Shown here piece by piece: positions 46,609 to 56,597 of a DNA stretch of 64,000 bases. A model generated the notes under the pieces. That model was not told the origin of the DNA. It made no database searches and saw only the letters and a list, made by a program, of their open reading frames with translations. This stretch comes from Aureliella sp046290675 (lineage in GTDB: Bacteria; Planctomycetota; Planctomycetia; Pirellulales; Pirellulaceae). The DNA is taken from contig JBKAHA010000009.1 of the NCBI GenBank assembly GCA_046290675.1, positions 233,315 through 297,314 on the forward strand, in the 5' to 3' direction. Each line of letters begins with the position of its first letter. The first letter of the stretch is position 1. Made by a program: the position numbers and the translations under genes.

Positions 46609-47865
46609 TTAGCTGCTCAGTTGGAGAAGCTGTTTAGCCGTGGCATCCATTTGAGTCATCACCGCACTTTGTTCGTGCACTGAAGCGGCAACGCCTGTCG
46701 AATTCTCATTCACCATACGAACACCATCTTCAATGCTCTTAATGGATCCCACCATCTGCTCCACATTGCTGAGGATTTCAGCAATGCGGCCGCGGATCTG
46801 TTCGGTCGCTCGGGCGGTTTCGTTGGCGAGGTTTTTAACTTCATCGGCTACGACAGCGAACCCTTTACCAGATTCACCCGCACGTGCAGCTTCGATGGTT
46901 GCATTCAAAGCCAGAAGGTGGGTCTGCTCCGCCAAACGTTCGATCAACTCTACGACGGTGGAGATCTGGTCACTCGATTGCACCAGCGCATCAACCTGGC
47001 AAACCGCGTCTTTTGCAGAATCGTCGGCCTGCTGGGCCAATGTCGACGTATTCGAAATGCGTTCCGCGATTTCACGAATCGCCACGTTCAATTCTTTAAC
47101 GCCAGTCGCCATCTCAGAACCAATTTGACTGCTCTGCCGTTTCGTCTGTTGCTCGACAGTCACATCAGCCACGGTCTTCTTGATCCCGATCACTTCACCC
47201 TGCGGATTTAGCAGTGGGTTGTAGCTACCTTGAAGCCATATTTCATTACCGTTGCGATCTACGCGGCGGAACTGGCCTTGCCGATATTCACCGCGGCGCA
47301 AGTCTTCCCAAAACCTGGCGTATTCGGGTTTATTCGCTTCGCCATCGGGCATAAACATCCGGTGATGTTGGCCCACGATTTCGCCCAGCGAATAGCCGGT
47401 GGTCTTCAGGAACAAACCGTTGGCGTTCAGAATGTGGCCAAAGGGATCGAATTCAATAACCGCCTGTGAGCGATCAATGATCTCTTTCTCGGCCAGTTTA
47501 CGTTCCGTGATGTCCGTTGCGAATTTCACGACTCGGGTGACGCGTCCAAAAACGTCCATCACAGGATTGTAGGTTGCCTGGATCCAGACACTCGCACCAT
47601 TCTTGTCGAATCGCTCGAACTCGCCCGTCTGAAATTCGCCCTTCGCCAAGTTCTCCCAGAACCGCCGGTAGGCTTCACTAGCCCCATACTCTTTACCGAC
47701 GAAGATCGAATGATGTCGACCGACGATCTCAGACGAGCGATACTTTAGGCAGTTGAGAAAGTTCTTATTCGCTCTAAGAATCTTCCCCTGGGGCGTGAAC
47801 TGGATCACCGCTTGAGAACGATTCAAAGCGCGAAGTATGGAGAAGACTCGAATTGGATTGAACAC
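46609..47865 (-). CDS. soluble PAS-PAS methyl-accepting chemotaxis protein
   Basis: A 418-residue protein without membrane helices. Residues about 14-115 and 130-240 are two PAS domains with the Aer/BdlA-like patterns FWENLAKGEFQTGEFERFDK and FWEDLRRGEYRQGQFRRVDR. Residues about 245-418 are the MCP signalling domain, with the hairpin tip region EQTHLLALNATIEAARAGE and NLANETARATEQIRGRI. It is related to BdlA, which controls biofilm dispersal in Pseudomonas through PAS sensing; a similar role here is inference. No chemotaxis genes are nearby. Confidence 0.9.
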   Translation of the reverse strand: MFNPIRVFSILRALNRSQAVIQFTPQGKILRANKNFLNCLKYRSSEIVGRHHSIFVGKEYGASEAYRRFWENLAKGEFQTGEFERFDKNGASVWIQATYNPVMDVFGRVTRVVKFATDITERKLAEKEIIDRSQAVIEFDPFGHILNANGLFLKTTGYSLGEIVGQHHRMFMPDGEANKPEYARFWEDLRRGEYRQGQFRRVDRNGNEIWLQGSYNPLLNPQGEVIGIKKTVADVTVEQQTKRQSSQIGSEMATGVKELNVAIREIAERISNTSTLAQQADDSAKDAVCQVDALVQSSDQISTVVELIERLAEQTHLLALNATIEAARAGESGKGFAVVADEVKNLANETARATEQIRGRIAEILSNVEQMVGSIKSIEDGVRMVNENSTGVAASVHEQSAVMTQMDATAKQLLQLSS

Positions 47866-48280
47866 GGCTAAGTCGCAGGCTCGGGGAACGAAGATGAAAG
47901 TGGGATGTAGGTAAATACGCGATCTTTGCTGGTTTGCAAATTCGCGGTCTGATTTCGCGGTAACGGTGCATTAAACGCACTCGATAGATCGAACGTGAGC
48001 GCTGACCGCTTTGAAGCGTTGCAATCGCACCAATTGGAATCAAAAACGCGTCTTTGCTTACCCACTCTGGTCCAGTTCCTAGCACTCGCGAACTGCCACT
48101 TGCCTCACAAGTGGCAGACGCGATGATGTTTCGCGGAACTAGATAGGCCACATTTACTTACTTCAGTTTGCCGAATGTAACGATTCGACAGCCTTATCAG
48201 TCCTCGGCGGTTTGCTTTCGAGAGGCCCTTCGCTCAAGGTCGCTTGATTGAATCGATGCACGATTAAGCATGCGCCGGCA
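47866..48280. other. intergenic with a perfect hairpin
   Basis: About 415 bases between the MCP and histidine kinase genes. It contains the hairpin at 48093-48117. No coding frame or RNA gene is supported. Confidence 0.4.
48093..48117. repeat. perfect 10-base hairpin
   Basis: CTGCCACTTG (48093-48102) and CAAGTGGCAG (48108-48117) are exactly complementary around a 5-base loop CCTCA. No T-tract follows on either strand, so it is not a plain terminator. It could be a protein-binding palindrome or an RNA structure between two minus-strand genes. Confidence 0.55.
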
Positions 48281-50266
48281 TCAGGAAACTTGGCTTGTGA
48301 CCATATGGTGTTGTTTTACGCTTGCCGCGGCTCCCTCTGACTCCTGGTCCAACATGGGTATACCGAGCGTAAAGGTGGTTCCCTTGCCAGCCCCAGGACT
48401 AGTCACGTTCATCCAACCGCCAAGCTCAGTCGCGGCATTGGCACAACTATGCAGTCCAAACCCATGCCCCTTCGCTTTGGTGGTGAAACCATGCTGGAAT
48501 ACTCTCGCAACTAGTTCCGGCTCGATGCCGACACCATTATCGGTGACTTCGAAGAGGATTTGATTGCCATCCCGAGCGACACGTAGTTCAACCGTAGGGC
48601 GTTCTGCAGCTGCCTCAACCACGGCGTCTTTGGCGTTGGTAATCAAGTTGATCAAGATTTGCAGGATCTTGCGCTTGTCTGAAGTGAACGGGGAAAGTTT
48701 ATCGTCGAACTCGGTGTGGATACGAACATGGTGATTGGTCAGCGTGCCCTTGTTGGCGATGATTGCGTCTTCCACCACTTTTCTTGGACAAACGAGCTGC
48801 TTTAGACCAGTCGTCTTCGCCGACTCTTGCTGGACGGAAACGATCTCCTTGATGTGGTCTATATTGGACACGATTTCACCAAATTCGACATCAAACTTCT
48901 CACGTTCGCGTCGGATGGCCTCGGTGACTTTCACTAGATATTTTGGTGTTAGACGCCCACGTTCGTCGTTCTGAACGAAGTCGACATAATCGTCCTGATG
49001 CTCATCGATCAGATTCGCCAAACGATCTAACTGATTGAAGGCACTGCGATTGAAGATCGTACGGATTACGGATGCCGAAACATTCACGCTGTTGAGAACA
49101 TTGCCAACATTGTGCAACACTCCGGTGGCCATCTCCGCGATTCCAGCGTTGCGTGACGCATCGACAAGTTGTTCATTCAGCCGTTGCCGTTCAATATCGG
49201 CTGCAACACGCTCACTGATATCCCGCTCAATCACGATGTAACGCGACACGATTCCGTCTGAGTTGCGAATGGGACGGAATTCGACGGACATCCAAAATGG
49301 TTCTCCCGTCCTCCGGTACTTAATCAACTCGCCATCGAAGGCACCATGATTTGCAATCGCTGCCTTTAGTCGGTTGACTTCGTCGGCGTCGGTTTGTGCG
49401 CCGTGCAAGAATTCCCACGAGCAGCGGCCAGTCACTTGTTCACTAGTGAATCCGGTGATGCGTTCGAATCCAGCATTCACCCATTCGATCTGACCGTCCG
49501 CATTCGTGATCATCACTCCGTTATCGGTATAGCGCGCCACCAAGGCTAATTTCTCAGCCTCCTTGGTCTTCTCCTCGAGCCGCCTGTTGGCCAGGACGAG
49601 TTCATTGGTACGACGATCGACTTGGATATCGACGGTCTGCTTGGCTTCCTCTAAGTCAGTCTGGCGGACGCAGAGTTCACCGATTTCGTTCCGCAAACGG
49701 ATACAAGCAGGGATGAGGAATCCGGCCTCGAAAAGTAGCCACAAGGAATGTTCAACCCATCGAAAGGGGCTTTCCACCGCGACGCCGAACGCCGACATTG
49801 GATAAAAGATACCGCGAATCAAATGATCTACAGCCACAATTGCAGTCGCCGTAATCAAGACTTTCCAATCGCGATACGTACTGATAATGGCGATCGACGC
49901 AAAGGCGTGAAAATGAGTCTCAATGCGTCCGCCGGTTAGGTGGATGAACAAGGCAGACCACAACACCTGCATCGCAGCAACAACGTGGCGAGTGTGTGCC
50001 GCGTCGGGAAAAGTCCGTATCCACAGAACAGCAAAGCCTGAGATGGCTCCGCCGAGCAAGGCGGCGAGCCATACGTGAATATGGATTTCGTAATGCTCGC
50101 CTATCCAAGTCCACGGAGAATAGAACAGTGCAAAGCCGATCCCTGCGAACCATTGGACCAACATCAACCACATCATCAGTTGATGGACTCGGTCACATTC
50201 CGCAGAGTATCGCCGCTTGAATAGGTCTTCTGCTTGAGGCCCTAATTCGAACCGTGCCGTCATCAT
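48281..50266 (-). CDS. membrane histidine kinase with His-rich 6TM sensor and PAS
   Basis: A 661-residue protein. The start ATG 50266 has AGGAG 6 bases before and overlaps the redB stop (ATGA). About six helices in residues 28-190 contain conserved-looking histidines (EIHIHVW at 60-66, GGRIETHFHAFASI at about 112-125), the pattern of a membrane sensor seen with many signalling outputs. Residues about 240-365: PAS domain. Then an H-box EMATGVLHNVGNVLNS with the phosphoacceptor His and a HATPase domain with NLITNAKDAV, TDNGVG and GHGFGLH. No response regulator is adjacent. Co-translated with the RedB-like gene. Confidence 0.9.
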   Translation of the reverse strand: MMTARFELGPQAEDLFKRRYSAECDRVHQLMMWLMLVQWFAGIGFALFYSPWTWIGEHYEIHIHVWLAALLGGAISGFAVLWIRTFPDAAHTRHVVAAMQVLWSALFIHLTGGRIETHFHAFASIAIISTYRDWKVLITATAIVAVDHLIRGIFYPMSAFGVAVESPFRWVEHSLWLLFEAGFLIPACIRLRNEIGELCVRQTDLEEAKQTVDIQVDRRTNELVLANRRLEEKTKEAEKLALVARYTDNGVMITNADGQIEWVNAGFERITGFTSEQVTGRCSWEFLHGAQTDADEVNRLKAAIANHGAFDGELIKYRRTGEPFWMSVEFRPIRNSDGIVSRYIVIERDISERVAADIERQRLNEQLVDASRNAGIAEMATGVLHNVGNVLNSVNVSASVIRTIFNRSAFNQLDRLANLIDEHQDDYVDFVQNDERGRLTPKYLVKVTEAIRREREKFDVEFGEIVSNIDHIKEIVSVQQESAKTTGLKQLVCPRKVVEDAIIANKGTLTNHHVRIHTEFDDKLSPFTSDKRKILQILINLITNAKDAVVEAAAERPTVELRVARDGNQILFEVTDNGVGIEPELVARVFQHGFTTKAKGHGFGLHSCANAATELGGWMNVTSPGAGKGTTFTLGIPMLDQESEGAAASVKQHHMVTSQVS

Positions 50267-50892
50267 AGGATCTCCTCCTCAGAGTAGATCCGGCAACCAA
50301 AGCTCGGCCACTCGACTGGAACGTCCTTTGAACCCAATCCATCGTTGATCAAGCGAACAAGGTCATTGCCGCTTCGACAATCCCCCTCATGACCACGCGA
50401 CGGGGTGATCCCCCCGCTGAACAGCAGTTCGCCACGGTGTCCATAGAGCAATACGTGCCCGGAAGTGTGAACTTCAAACAAGCGGCTCATCTTCGCTTCG
50501 GAATCCAAGGCGATCGTGCAACCGGGAATCCCCGCGAACTCTCGAGTCGTTGACGTCTCCAACCAACTTTCGTTGGCTTCGGCCGGCACATACGCGAAAG
50601 CTGTAAGATTTACATCATTCCGCAAGAAAGCGCTGATCTTGGCTAAGTTGCGGGCTGTCGATTGGGTGCATGGACATCGTGGGTGGTAAAAGACGAACAG
50701 ATTCAAGGACTGCCCATCGCTGACTCCAAGATTGGCAAGCGAATCTGGGAGCTGGTTTGGCACTCGACCTACGCTACCTGGGCGAAAGGAATAGGCTGAC
50801 AATTGACACACGCCCACCAGGATCACCAGCGAGAACAGCCCAAATAGCAGGGGCTTTGCAGTTTTTCGTGAATTGAAACCAGGGAAAACCAT
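50263..50892 (-). CDS. redB: RedB-like membrane-anchored thioredoxin-fold protein
   Basis: A 209-residue protein from ATG 50892 (MVFPGFNSRK); the frame extends to 51072 but the helix begins here. One helix near residues 14-33 (PLLFGLFSLVILVGVCQLSA) is followed by a thioredoxin-like domain with a C73-P-C75 active site in FVFYHPRCPCTQSTARNL, instead of the usual C-x2-C, and the C-terminal TSGHVLLYGHRGELLFSGGI. This pattern is that of RedB proteins. The redox function is not proven. Its stop overlaps the start of a membrane histidine kinase gene. Confidence 0.82.
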   Translation of the reverse strand: MVFPGFNSRKTAKPLLFGLFSLVILVGVCQLSAYSFRPGSVGRVPNQLPDSLANLGVSDGQSLNLFVFYHPRCPCTQSTARNLAKISAFLRNDVNLTAFAYVPAEANESWLETSTTREFAGIPGCTIALDSEAKMSRLFEVHTSGHVLLYGHRGELLFSGGITPSRGHEGDCRSGNDLVRLINDGLGSKDVPVEWPSFGCRIYSEEEIL

Positions 50893-51402
50893 TGCCAAAG
50901 TTCTTCGCGGACGAAGCCTTCTTCCGGCCCAAAGGCCATGCCAATCTTTCTGCTGCTTCACTTCCCACGATCGAAGCAACCCAATCCACCCTCGGAATTG
51001 GTCTCGAAACCATAAGTCAGTTCGCAGTACGCCGCTTTGCGTCAACCGCCAAATTAGGGACTTCCCCTGCACGGGGGACCCGAAGGTCCGCTATTTGGCA
51101 CATGAAACTAGGCGAACTCTACCGCTTGTCTGCGTGAAAGACGCATGCAACGATCCGTGGATCAACACACACTTTGAAGCTTCCGGATTGGATCGACTTC
51201 CGCGACTCACTCCAGTTTGTCCCGAGTTCGAGGCTTGCGTTGCTGGACAAGTACCAGCACGCTTGCCCACAATGGGCGAGCCTAGTTCGTTGGCTCAACG
51301 ACCTAAGCCAATCGAGCTTCTGTCTGACTGAATAGGCAAACCCGAGCCCAGGCGTCAGCCGCAGGAATCTTCGCCACCACGACTTCCATCAGGAGAGTGC
51401 CA
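50893..51402. other. gap between redB-like and M20 genes, nothing recognised
   Basis: About 510 bases between two divergent genes. A 152-codon plus-strand open frame (50873-51331) and a minus frame to 51072 both lack ribosome binding site, domain or leader; neither is supported as coding. Probably holds divergent promoters. Confidence 0.4.
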
Positions 51403-52755
51403 TTGCGATTCATCACTTCCATCGTCGTCAGCTTGATTCTGCTGCCCACTGCGGCATTCGCACAAAGTGACTCTTCCCTACAAGACGCAATTGCGGCAGA
51501 TTACGAGCAACATCTTTGGCCGCTCTTCGATCACTGGCACCGCAATCCAGAGCTTTCACTGGTCGAAAACGAAACAGCGAAGCGGCTCGCGAAAGAACTG
51601 CGCTCCGCGGGCTTTAAGGTGCGTGAGGGTGTCGGCGGCACCGGTGTGGTCGCGCTTCTGGAGAATGGCGATGGTCCAATGGTGATGATGCGCGCCGACA
51701 TGGATGGATTACCAGTCGAAGAAAAATCGGGCTTGCCCAATGCGTCAGTCGCGCATCAGAAGAGTCCCATCACAGGTCAGATGGTTCCCGTCATGCACGC
51801 CTGCGGACACGATGTGCACATCACATCGCTTGTCGGTACAGCACGTAGAATGGCGGCACTGAAAGACCAGTGGTCTGGCACGCTGATGTTGATCGGCCAA
51901 CCCGCCGAGGAACGCGTCATCGGCGCCAAAGCCATGATGGAGGACCACTTGTGGGAGCGATTCGGCAAACCCGACTTCGCGTTGGCCTTCCACGTTTGGT
52001 GCGGTGGCGAAGCAGGAAAACTCGCCGTATCCGAAGGCAGCCCCTACGCCGGTGCCGATGCGGTTGACATCATCGTTCATGGCGTGGGCGCTCACGGTGC
52101 TTCTCCGCACCAAGGCAAAGACCCAATCGTGCTGGCCTCCCAAATCGTACTCGCGCTCCAAACCTTGGTATCTCGCGAACTCCCTCCGCGCGATCCCGGG
52201 GTTATCACCGTCGGCTCGTTCCACGCCGGACGGAAGCACAACATTATTTCAGATCGCGCTGTGCTTCAGCTGACCGTTCGCAACACCTCACTCGAAACTC
52301 GCAAGCTCCTGCTCGATGGCATCAAGAGAATTGCGGAAAACCTCGGCCGTGCTGCGGGACTACCTGAAGATAAATTGCCCGAAGTCATCTACTCCGAATC
52401 GACTCCGCCGACCATCAACAACTCGTCGCTAGCAAAACGGCTTCGCCAAACTTGGGTCGAGGAGATCGGTGACGAAATCATGATGTCCGACGAGTTCGTT
52501 GCGCAGAATCGAAAAGGGATGGGAGCGGAGGATTTTCCTTACTTCACCACGGAGCCACCGATACCAAGCGTTTACTTCTCGGTGGGCGGTACCTCAAAGC
52601 AAGACATTGCAGCCGAAGCGGCGGGCGGCGATCCCGTTCCGTCGCATCATTCCCCCTTCTTCAAGATCGAACCCGAACCCTCCATCAAAGCCGGCGTCGA
52701 AGCAACCGTTGTCGCGCTACTGGATCTGATGGCGAGAGACGGATCTTCGAAATGA
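51403..52755 (+). CDS. M20 family amidohydrolase
   Basis: A 450-residue exported protein. TTG 51403 is preferred as start because AGGAG lies 7 bases before it; the GTG six bases earlier is too close to that site. Signal peptide (RFITSIVVSLILLPTAAFAQ). Metal-binding M20D pattern: MRADMDGLPV, HACGHDVH, GQPAEERVIGAKAMMED, HVWCGGEAG, and a dimerisation insert with HGVGAHGASPHQGKD. C-terminal GAEDFPYF and HHSPFF. Such enzymes hydrolyse N-acyl amino acids, hippurate-like amides or indole-conjugates; the substrate is unknown. Confidence 0.92.
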   Translation: MRFITSIVVSLILLPTAAFAQSDSSLQDAIAADYEQHLWPLFDHWHRNPELSLVENETAKRLAKELRSAGFKVREGVGGTGVVALLENGDGPMVMMRADMDGLPVEEKSGLPNASVAHQKSPITGQMVPVMHACGHDVHITSLVGTARRMAALKDQWSGTLMLIGQPAEERVIGAKAMMEDHLWERFGKPDFALAFHVWCGGEAGKLAVSEGSPYAGADAVDIIVHGVGAHGASPHQGKDPIVLASQIVLALQTLVSRELPPRDPGVITVGSFHAGRKHNIISDRAVLQLTVRNTSLETRKLLLDGIKRIAENLGRAAGLPEDKLPEVIYSESTPPTINNSSLAKRLRQTWVEEIGDEIMMSDEFVAQNRKGMGAEDFPYFTTEPPIPSVYFSVGGTSKQDIAAEAAGGDPVPSHHSPFFKIEPEPSIKAGVEATVVALLDLMARDGSSK

Positions 52756-52776
52756 AATCGGCACCACTGGGAGTGA

Positions 52777-54432
52777 CTAATTCGGCTCTACAATGGTTGC
52801 TCGAGCAGCACCAATCGCAAGATACAAGCGTTGCTCGGGCGACAAGTCGGTCGTCCACTTCGCTTCCAGAAGTTCGGCAGCCGCTCCCGTCCTGACCATC
52901 GCGTGACCCGCACTCTCCAAGGCAGTCGCAATTTGCTTGTCTTCCGCATTTGCTTGAAGAACTTCATAAGCAACTTTCGTCGCTCCCGCGTCGATCAGAC
53001 AGGAGACAATCTTATCGCAGCGACCATCGCCATTACCGAGCAAGCTTCTTCGGTCAGAGGAAACGACACGCCAAGCGATCTTGGTCGCACCCGCGATATC
53101 GCCAGAATCGATGACCTTCTCCACGACTTCATTTGCAAGGTTGCTCCAAAGATAGGGCTCCGCCACGGACGTAAAGCGTTTCAAACCTTCAATATCATTG
53201 GCCCGTATCTGGCTGCTCACCAACGACAGTGATGCCATCATGGCAGCGAAGGCATTCTCCTTCGAGACGACCTGTATGGCGTCTTCCGCGATTTCCATTC
53301 GCTCACGCGCCTCGTCGTAGTTCCCCTGCTTGCGGTAGAGCGCGGCTACTTGGAAATACTGCATGCGAATTCTTGCTAGCTCTCCTGATTGATTCCATGG
53401 ACCGAACTGTCCTTTTGAATCCTCGATCGGGTTCGCTTCGGCGGCACCAATCGCCGCCTTCAGCTGTCGATCCGCCTCTTCTGCGTCTTCGAAACTAGTG
53501 ACCCACTCGAAAGCCGACATCTGATCCTTGGGCGACTGTCGAAACTGAAAGGGAGCATCGATTGGCGTGCCTTCTTTGATACGACGCAGGGTGCGGTGAG
53601 TCCGAATAATGTAGTTCTCGGTGACTTTGGTTGCATACTCCTCCGCCAGCCCGAGCCTACCGTTCTTGGCCAACGCCTCAGCAAGTTCGCAATAGATTTC
53701 CTGGACACGCGAATCGCGAATCTTGTATGGTGCTAAATGATTCAGGAGCATCTCAGTTGACTTGGCGTCACTCATTCGTGCCGTCTTGTTAGCGCACTTG
53801 ACCAACAGCAGTTCCTGAGTCTCTCTCTCCCTGCTCTCTAGGCAGATCGCAACGGCACGCTCGACAAATCCGTATTGAATCAGTGCTTCAACGAGCTGTT
53901 CTTTCGTACTCACATTCTCGATATCCTCAGCTATACACTTCAACGCTTCGTCCGGAGCTCTTAACAATCGAAGATAGGCATCCATGACCAACAGCCGCTG
54001 ACGAGCGGAATGTGCTATTCGCCGAGCGAGCTTTAGTTCCTCCTCGCACAACTCGAGTCTTCCACGATCGCCAAAGTATTGCGCGATCGTGAGATGCACC
54101 CGCAAGCGAACGTCGTCTTCGCCGATTTCCAAGGCCGCTTTTTTCGCCCGCGCTACATCGCCAAATTCCAATCGGACTTCGACAAGCCTTTCCAACGAAC
54201 TATCGCGCGCGGACAGATCCGGAATTTCCCCCGCCGCTTCCGTGGCACGCTTCAGCCAGAACTCCGAGCCGATTTTCGAGTCAGTCTCGGTGTGGGTCTC
54301 TTGTCTCTCTCCAACTGACCTCGCGTCTTGAGCAATCGCTTCGGCATCTGAAAACGACAGAACTAGCACGAGGAGCCACGCAAAACGGGCGAACCAGCAC
54401 ATTCGTGCCGGGCATGTATCTTCATCCATCAT
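52777..54432 (-). CDS. secreted alpha-solenoid (TPR-like) protein
   Basis: A 551-residue protein from ATG 54432, with AGGTGA 5 bases before; the frame extends to 54537 without such a site. A signal peptide ends near DAEAIAQ. The rest is almost entirely helical with repeated Leu/Ala patterns (SLERLVEVRLEFGDVARAKK, LLVMDAYLRLLRAPDEALKC, and QYFQVAALYRKQGNYDEARE, which is TPR-like). No catalytic motif. Such exported solenoids in planctomycetes are of unknown role. Convergent with the M20 amidohydrolase and divergent from the DUF5060 gene. Confidence 0.65.
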   Translation of the reverse strand: MMDEDTCPARMCWFARFAWLLVLVLSFSDAEAIAQDARSVGERQETHTETDSKIGSEFWLKRATEAAGEIPDLSARDSSLERLVEVRLEFGDVARAKKAALEIGEDDVRLRVHLTIAQYFGDRGRLELCEEELKLARRIAHSARQRLLVMDAYLRLLRAPDEALKCIAEDIENVSTKEQLVEALIQYGFVERAVAICLESRERETQELLLVKCANKTARMSDAKSTEMLLNHLAPYKIRDSRVQEIYCELAEALAKNGRLGLAEEYATKVTENYIIRTHRTLRRIKEGTPIDAPFQFRQSPKDQMSAFEWVTSFEDAEEADRQLKAAIGAAEANPIEDSKGQFGPWNQSGELARIRMQYFQVAALYRKQGNYDEARERMEIAEDAIQVVSKENAFAAMMASLSLVSSQIRANDIEGLKRFTSVAEPYLWSNLANEVVEKVIDSGDIAGATKIAWRVVSSDRRSLLGNGDGRCDKIVSCLIDAGATKVAYEVLQANAEDKQIATALESAGHAMVRTGAAAELLEAKWTTDLSPEQRLYLAIGAARATIVEPN

Positions 54433-54685
54433 CTTCACCTTTAGAGCAAGCGGAATACGCCCGGCGCGCCCGGCGGAATCCACCCCATGGCGAACGCGAC
54501 TTCGTAAGCGATCGCAGATGGTAAACACCATCGCCACCGAAATTTGTGAGCCGATCAGGTTTCCGAGCCGCAGATTGTACGCAGTGAATTTGCTAAGCTA
54601 CCGGACCAACCACTCTCCAAACTTGGTTGGTCTGAGTACTGAATTGTACCCCCTCCGCACTGCCTCGTCCCATCTCGAGTCAACA

Positions 54686-56551
54686 ATGAAATCACCTCTC
54701 CTAGGCGCATTCTGCGGCCTGCTCTTTCTATACATCGTTCCCACTGCAATTTCGCAAGAGCCATCGTTCACAACACGAATTCGAGGAGATCTGAAGCAAT
54801 GGCATAAGGTCACCGTTGAACTCGATGGGCCCCAGGCGGACGAATCGGATGTCTCGCCCAACCCATTTTTGGATTACGAGTTCACGGTTGAGTTTCAACA
54901 CGAAAGTGGGACACCGCTCTATCGCGTTCCCGGCTACTTTGCTGCGGATGGAGATGCAGGCGAAACGTCGGCTACTTCGGGTCGCGTTTGGAAAGCCCAC
55001 CTTTCGCCAGACAAGGCGGGTACATGGAACTACCTCGTTTCCTTCAAGAGCGGTGAGCAAGTTGCCGTTGGCTCGGCCGGGTCTCCATTGAAGCCTTTTG
55101 ACGGCATCCGTGGGCAATTCGAAATCCAAGCGAACGACAAGACCGCGCCCGACCTTCGCGCGGCGGGTCGACTCCAATACGTCGGCGAGAGGTACCTCCG
55201 TTTTGCCGGGAGCGGCGAGTATTTCCTAAAAGCCGGCGCGGACGCTCCGGAAACTCTACTTGCCTATCGAGATTTCGACGGAACCGTCACCTTCAAAGAG
55301 AAGAAGGCTCCTCTCAAGTCCTGGGAGCCACATCGTCGCGATTGGCAGCCAGGCGACCCGACTTGGAAATCTGGCAAAGGCAAGGGGCTCATCGGCGCAA
55401 TCAATTATCTTGCTTCAGAAGGAATGAACGCCTTTTCCTTTCTGACGTACAACGCCGGCGGCGATGGCGACAATGTATGGCCTTTCGTTAAACGTGATTC
55501 CAAGTTTCATTACGACTGCTCCAAGCTAGACCAGTGGGGTGTGATTTTTGATCACGCCACCACCAAGGGGATGTATCTGCATTTCAAGCTCAGCGAAAGT
55601 GAGAACTCGGGTTTTCGAAAGAAGGATAACGTTGCCTTCGATCGAGGCGACACGGGCCCCGAGCGAAAACTCTATTTACGTGAGTTGGTGGCACGCTACG
55701 GTTATTTACTCGCCCTGAATTGGAACCTTGGCGAGGAAAACACTCAAACCGTCGCGCAACAAAGCGCAATGGCAGACTACCTCTCCACGATCGATCCTTA
55801 CCATCACCTCATTGTGACTCACACCGGTGGACGTTGGACCGCACATGAAAAGGTGTACCCGAAACTCATTGGCGACCAATCGGTGCTCACAGGAGCCTCG
55901 ATTCAAACACGTACCATCATGGACACGCATCGTTTCGTACTGCATTGGATTCGAGAGTCAAATCAGGCCGGTCGCCCATGGGTGGTTGCCAACGACGAGC
56001 AAGACGAGGGATCGACGGGCACCCCTCCGGACAAAGGATTCGAAGGCTATGAACAAACCAAAGGTCCGCACCAGCACGAGATCCGCAAATATGCCTTGTG
56101 GGGCACCCTCATGGCGGGAGGCGCTGGCATCGAATACTACTTTGGGTATCTGCACCCGGAAGATGATCTAGTCTGCGAGAACTGGCGTAGTCGCGACCGC
56201 ACTTGGGACTACGCTCGGCACGCGCTGGCCATCTTCCGTACTGAGAAGATTCCTTATTGGGCCATGGAGAATGCCAATGAATTAGTTGGCAACCTCGAAA
56301 CGGACAACTCTCGCTACTGCCTTGCCAAGCGAAACAGCGTCTACCTGGTCTACCTACCGACCGGAGGTTCAAGTGCACTCGACTTGAGTCATTGCCAAGG
56401 CGAATTTTCGGTCGCCTGGTTTGACCCCAGAAACGGCGGAGCACTGCAGCAGGGCTCAATCGAAAAAGTGGCGGGCGGTAGCGAAATCGATTTGGGACTG
56501 CCGCCGAGCGAGCTCAACAAAGACTGGTTGGTCCTCATTCGCAAGGACTGA
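54686..56551 (+). CDS. secreted DUF5060 glycoside hydrolase-like protein
   Basis: A 621-residue protein from ATG 54686, with signal peptide ending TAISQ; the frame opens earlier at 54518 but the leader starts here. An N-terminal DUF5060-type Ig-like domain (FLDYEFTVEFQHESG) is followed by a TIM-barrel of DUF4038/apiosidase-like type, with WNLGEE at residues 346-351 and NDEQDEG later, and the C-terminal domain with FDPRNGG. It is a paralogue of the Kelch-linked protein at 3815-6709, sharing the order Ig-like, barrel, tail but lacking Kelch repeats. Probable exported glycosidase; substrate unknown. Convergent with the fuconate dehydratase gene. Confidence 0.82.
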   Translation: MKSPLLGAFCGLLFLYIVPTAISQEPSFTTRIRGDLKQWHKVTVELDGPQADESDVSPNPFLDYEFTVEFQHESGTPLYRVPGYFAADGDAGETSATSGRVWKAHLSPDKAGTWNYLVSFKSGEQVAVGSAGSPLKPFDGIRGQFEIQANDKTAPDLRAAGRLQYVGERYLRFAGSGEYFLKAGADAPETLLAYRDFDGTVTFKEKKAPLKSWEPHRRDWQPGDPTWKSGKGKGLIGAINYLASEGMNAFSFLTYNAGGDGDNVWPFVKRDSKFHYDCSKLDQWGVIFDHATTKGMYLHFKLSESENSGFRKKDNVAFDRGDTGPERKLYLRELVARYGYLLALNWNLGEENTQTVAQQSAMADYLSTIDPYHHLIVTHTGGRWTAHEKVYPKLIGDQSVLTGASIQTRTIMDTHRFVLHWIRESNQAGRPWVVANDEQDEGSTGTPPDKGFEGYEQTKGPHQHEIRKYALWGTLMAGGAGIEYYFGYLHPEDDLVCENWRSRDRTWDYARHALAIFRTEKIPYWAMENANELVGNLETDNSRYCLAKRNSVYLVYLPTGGSSALDLSHCQGEFSVAWFDPRNGGALQQGSIEKVAGGSEIDLGLPPSELNKDWLVLIRKD

Positions 56552-56553
56552 AA

Positions 56554-56583
56554 CGAGGGCAACCACCGACGGCCGTTGCCTCG
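56554..56583. terminator. possible two-way terminator hairpin
   Basis: CGAGGGCAAC (56554-56563) pairs with GTTGCCTCG (56575-56583) with one bulged base, between the convergent DUF5060 and fuconate dehydratase genes. No T-run on either side, so it is a weak candidate. Confidence 0.35.
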
Positions 56584-56597
56584 CAGTCCTGCAACGG

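Noticed and set aside
50873..51331. 152-codon plus-strand frame in the gap before the M20 gene
   Set aside because: No ribosome binding site, leader or domain; composition looks random.
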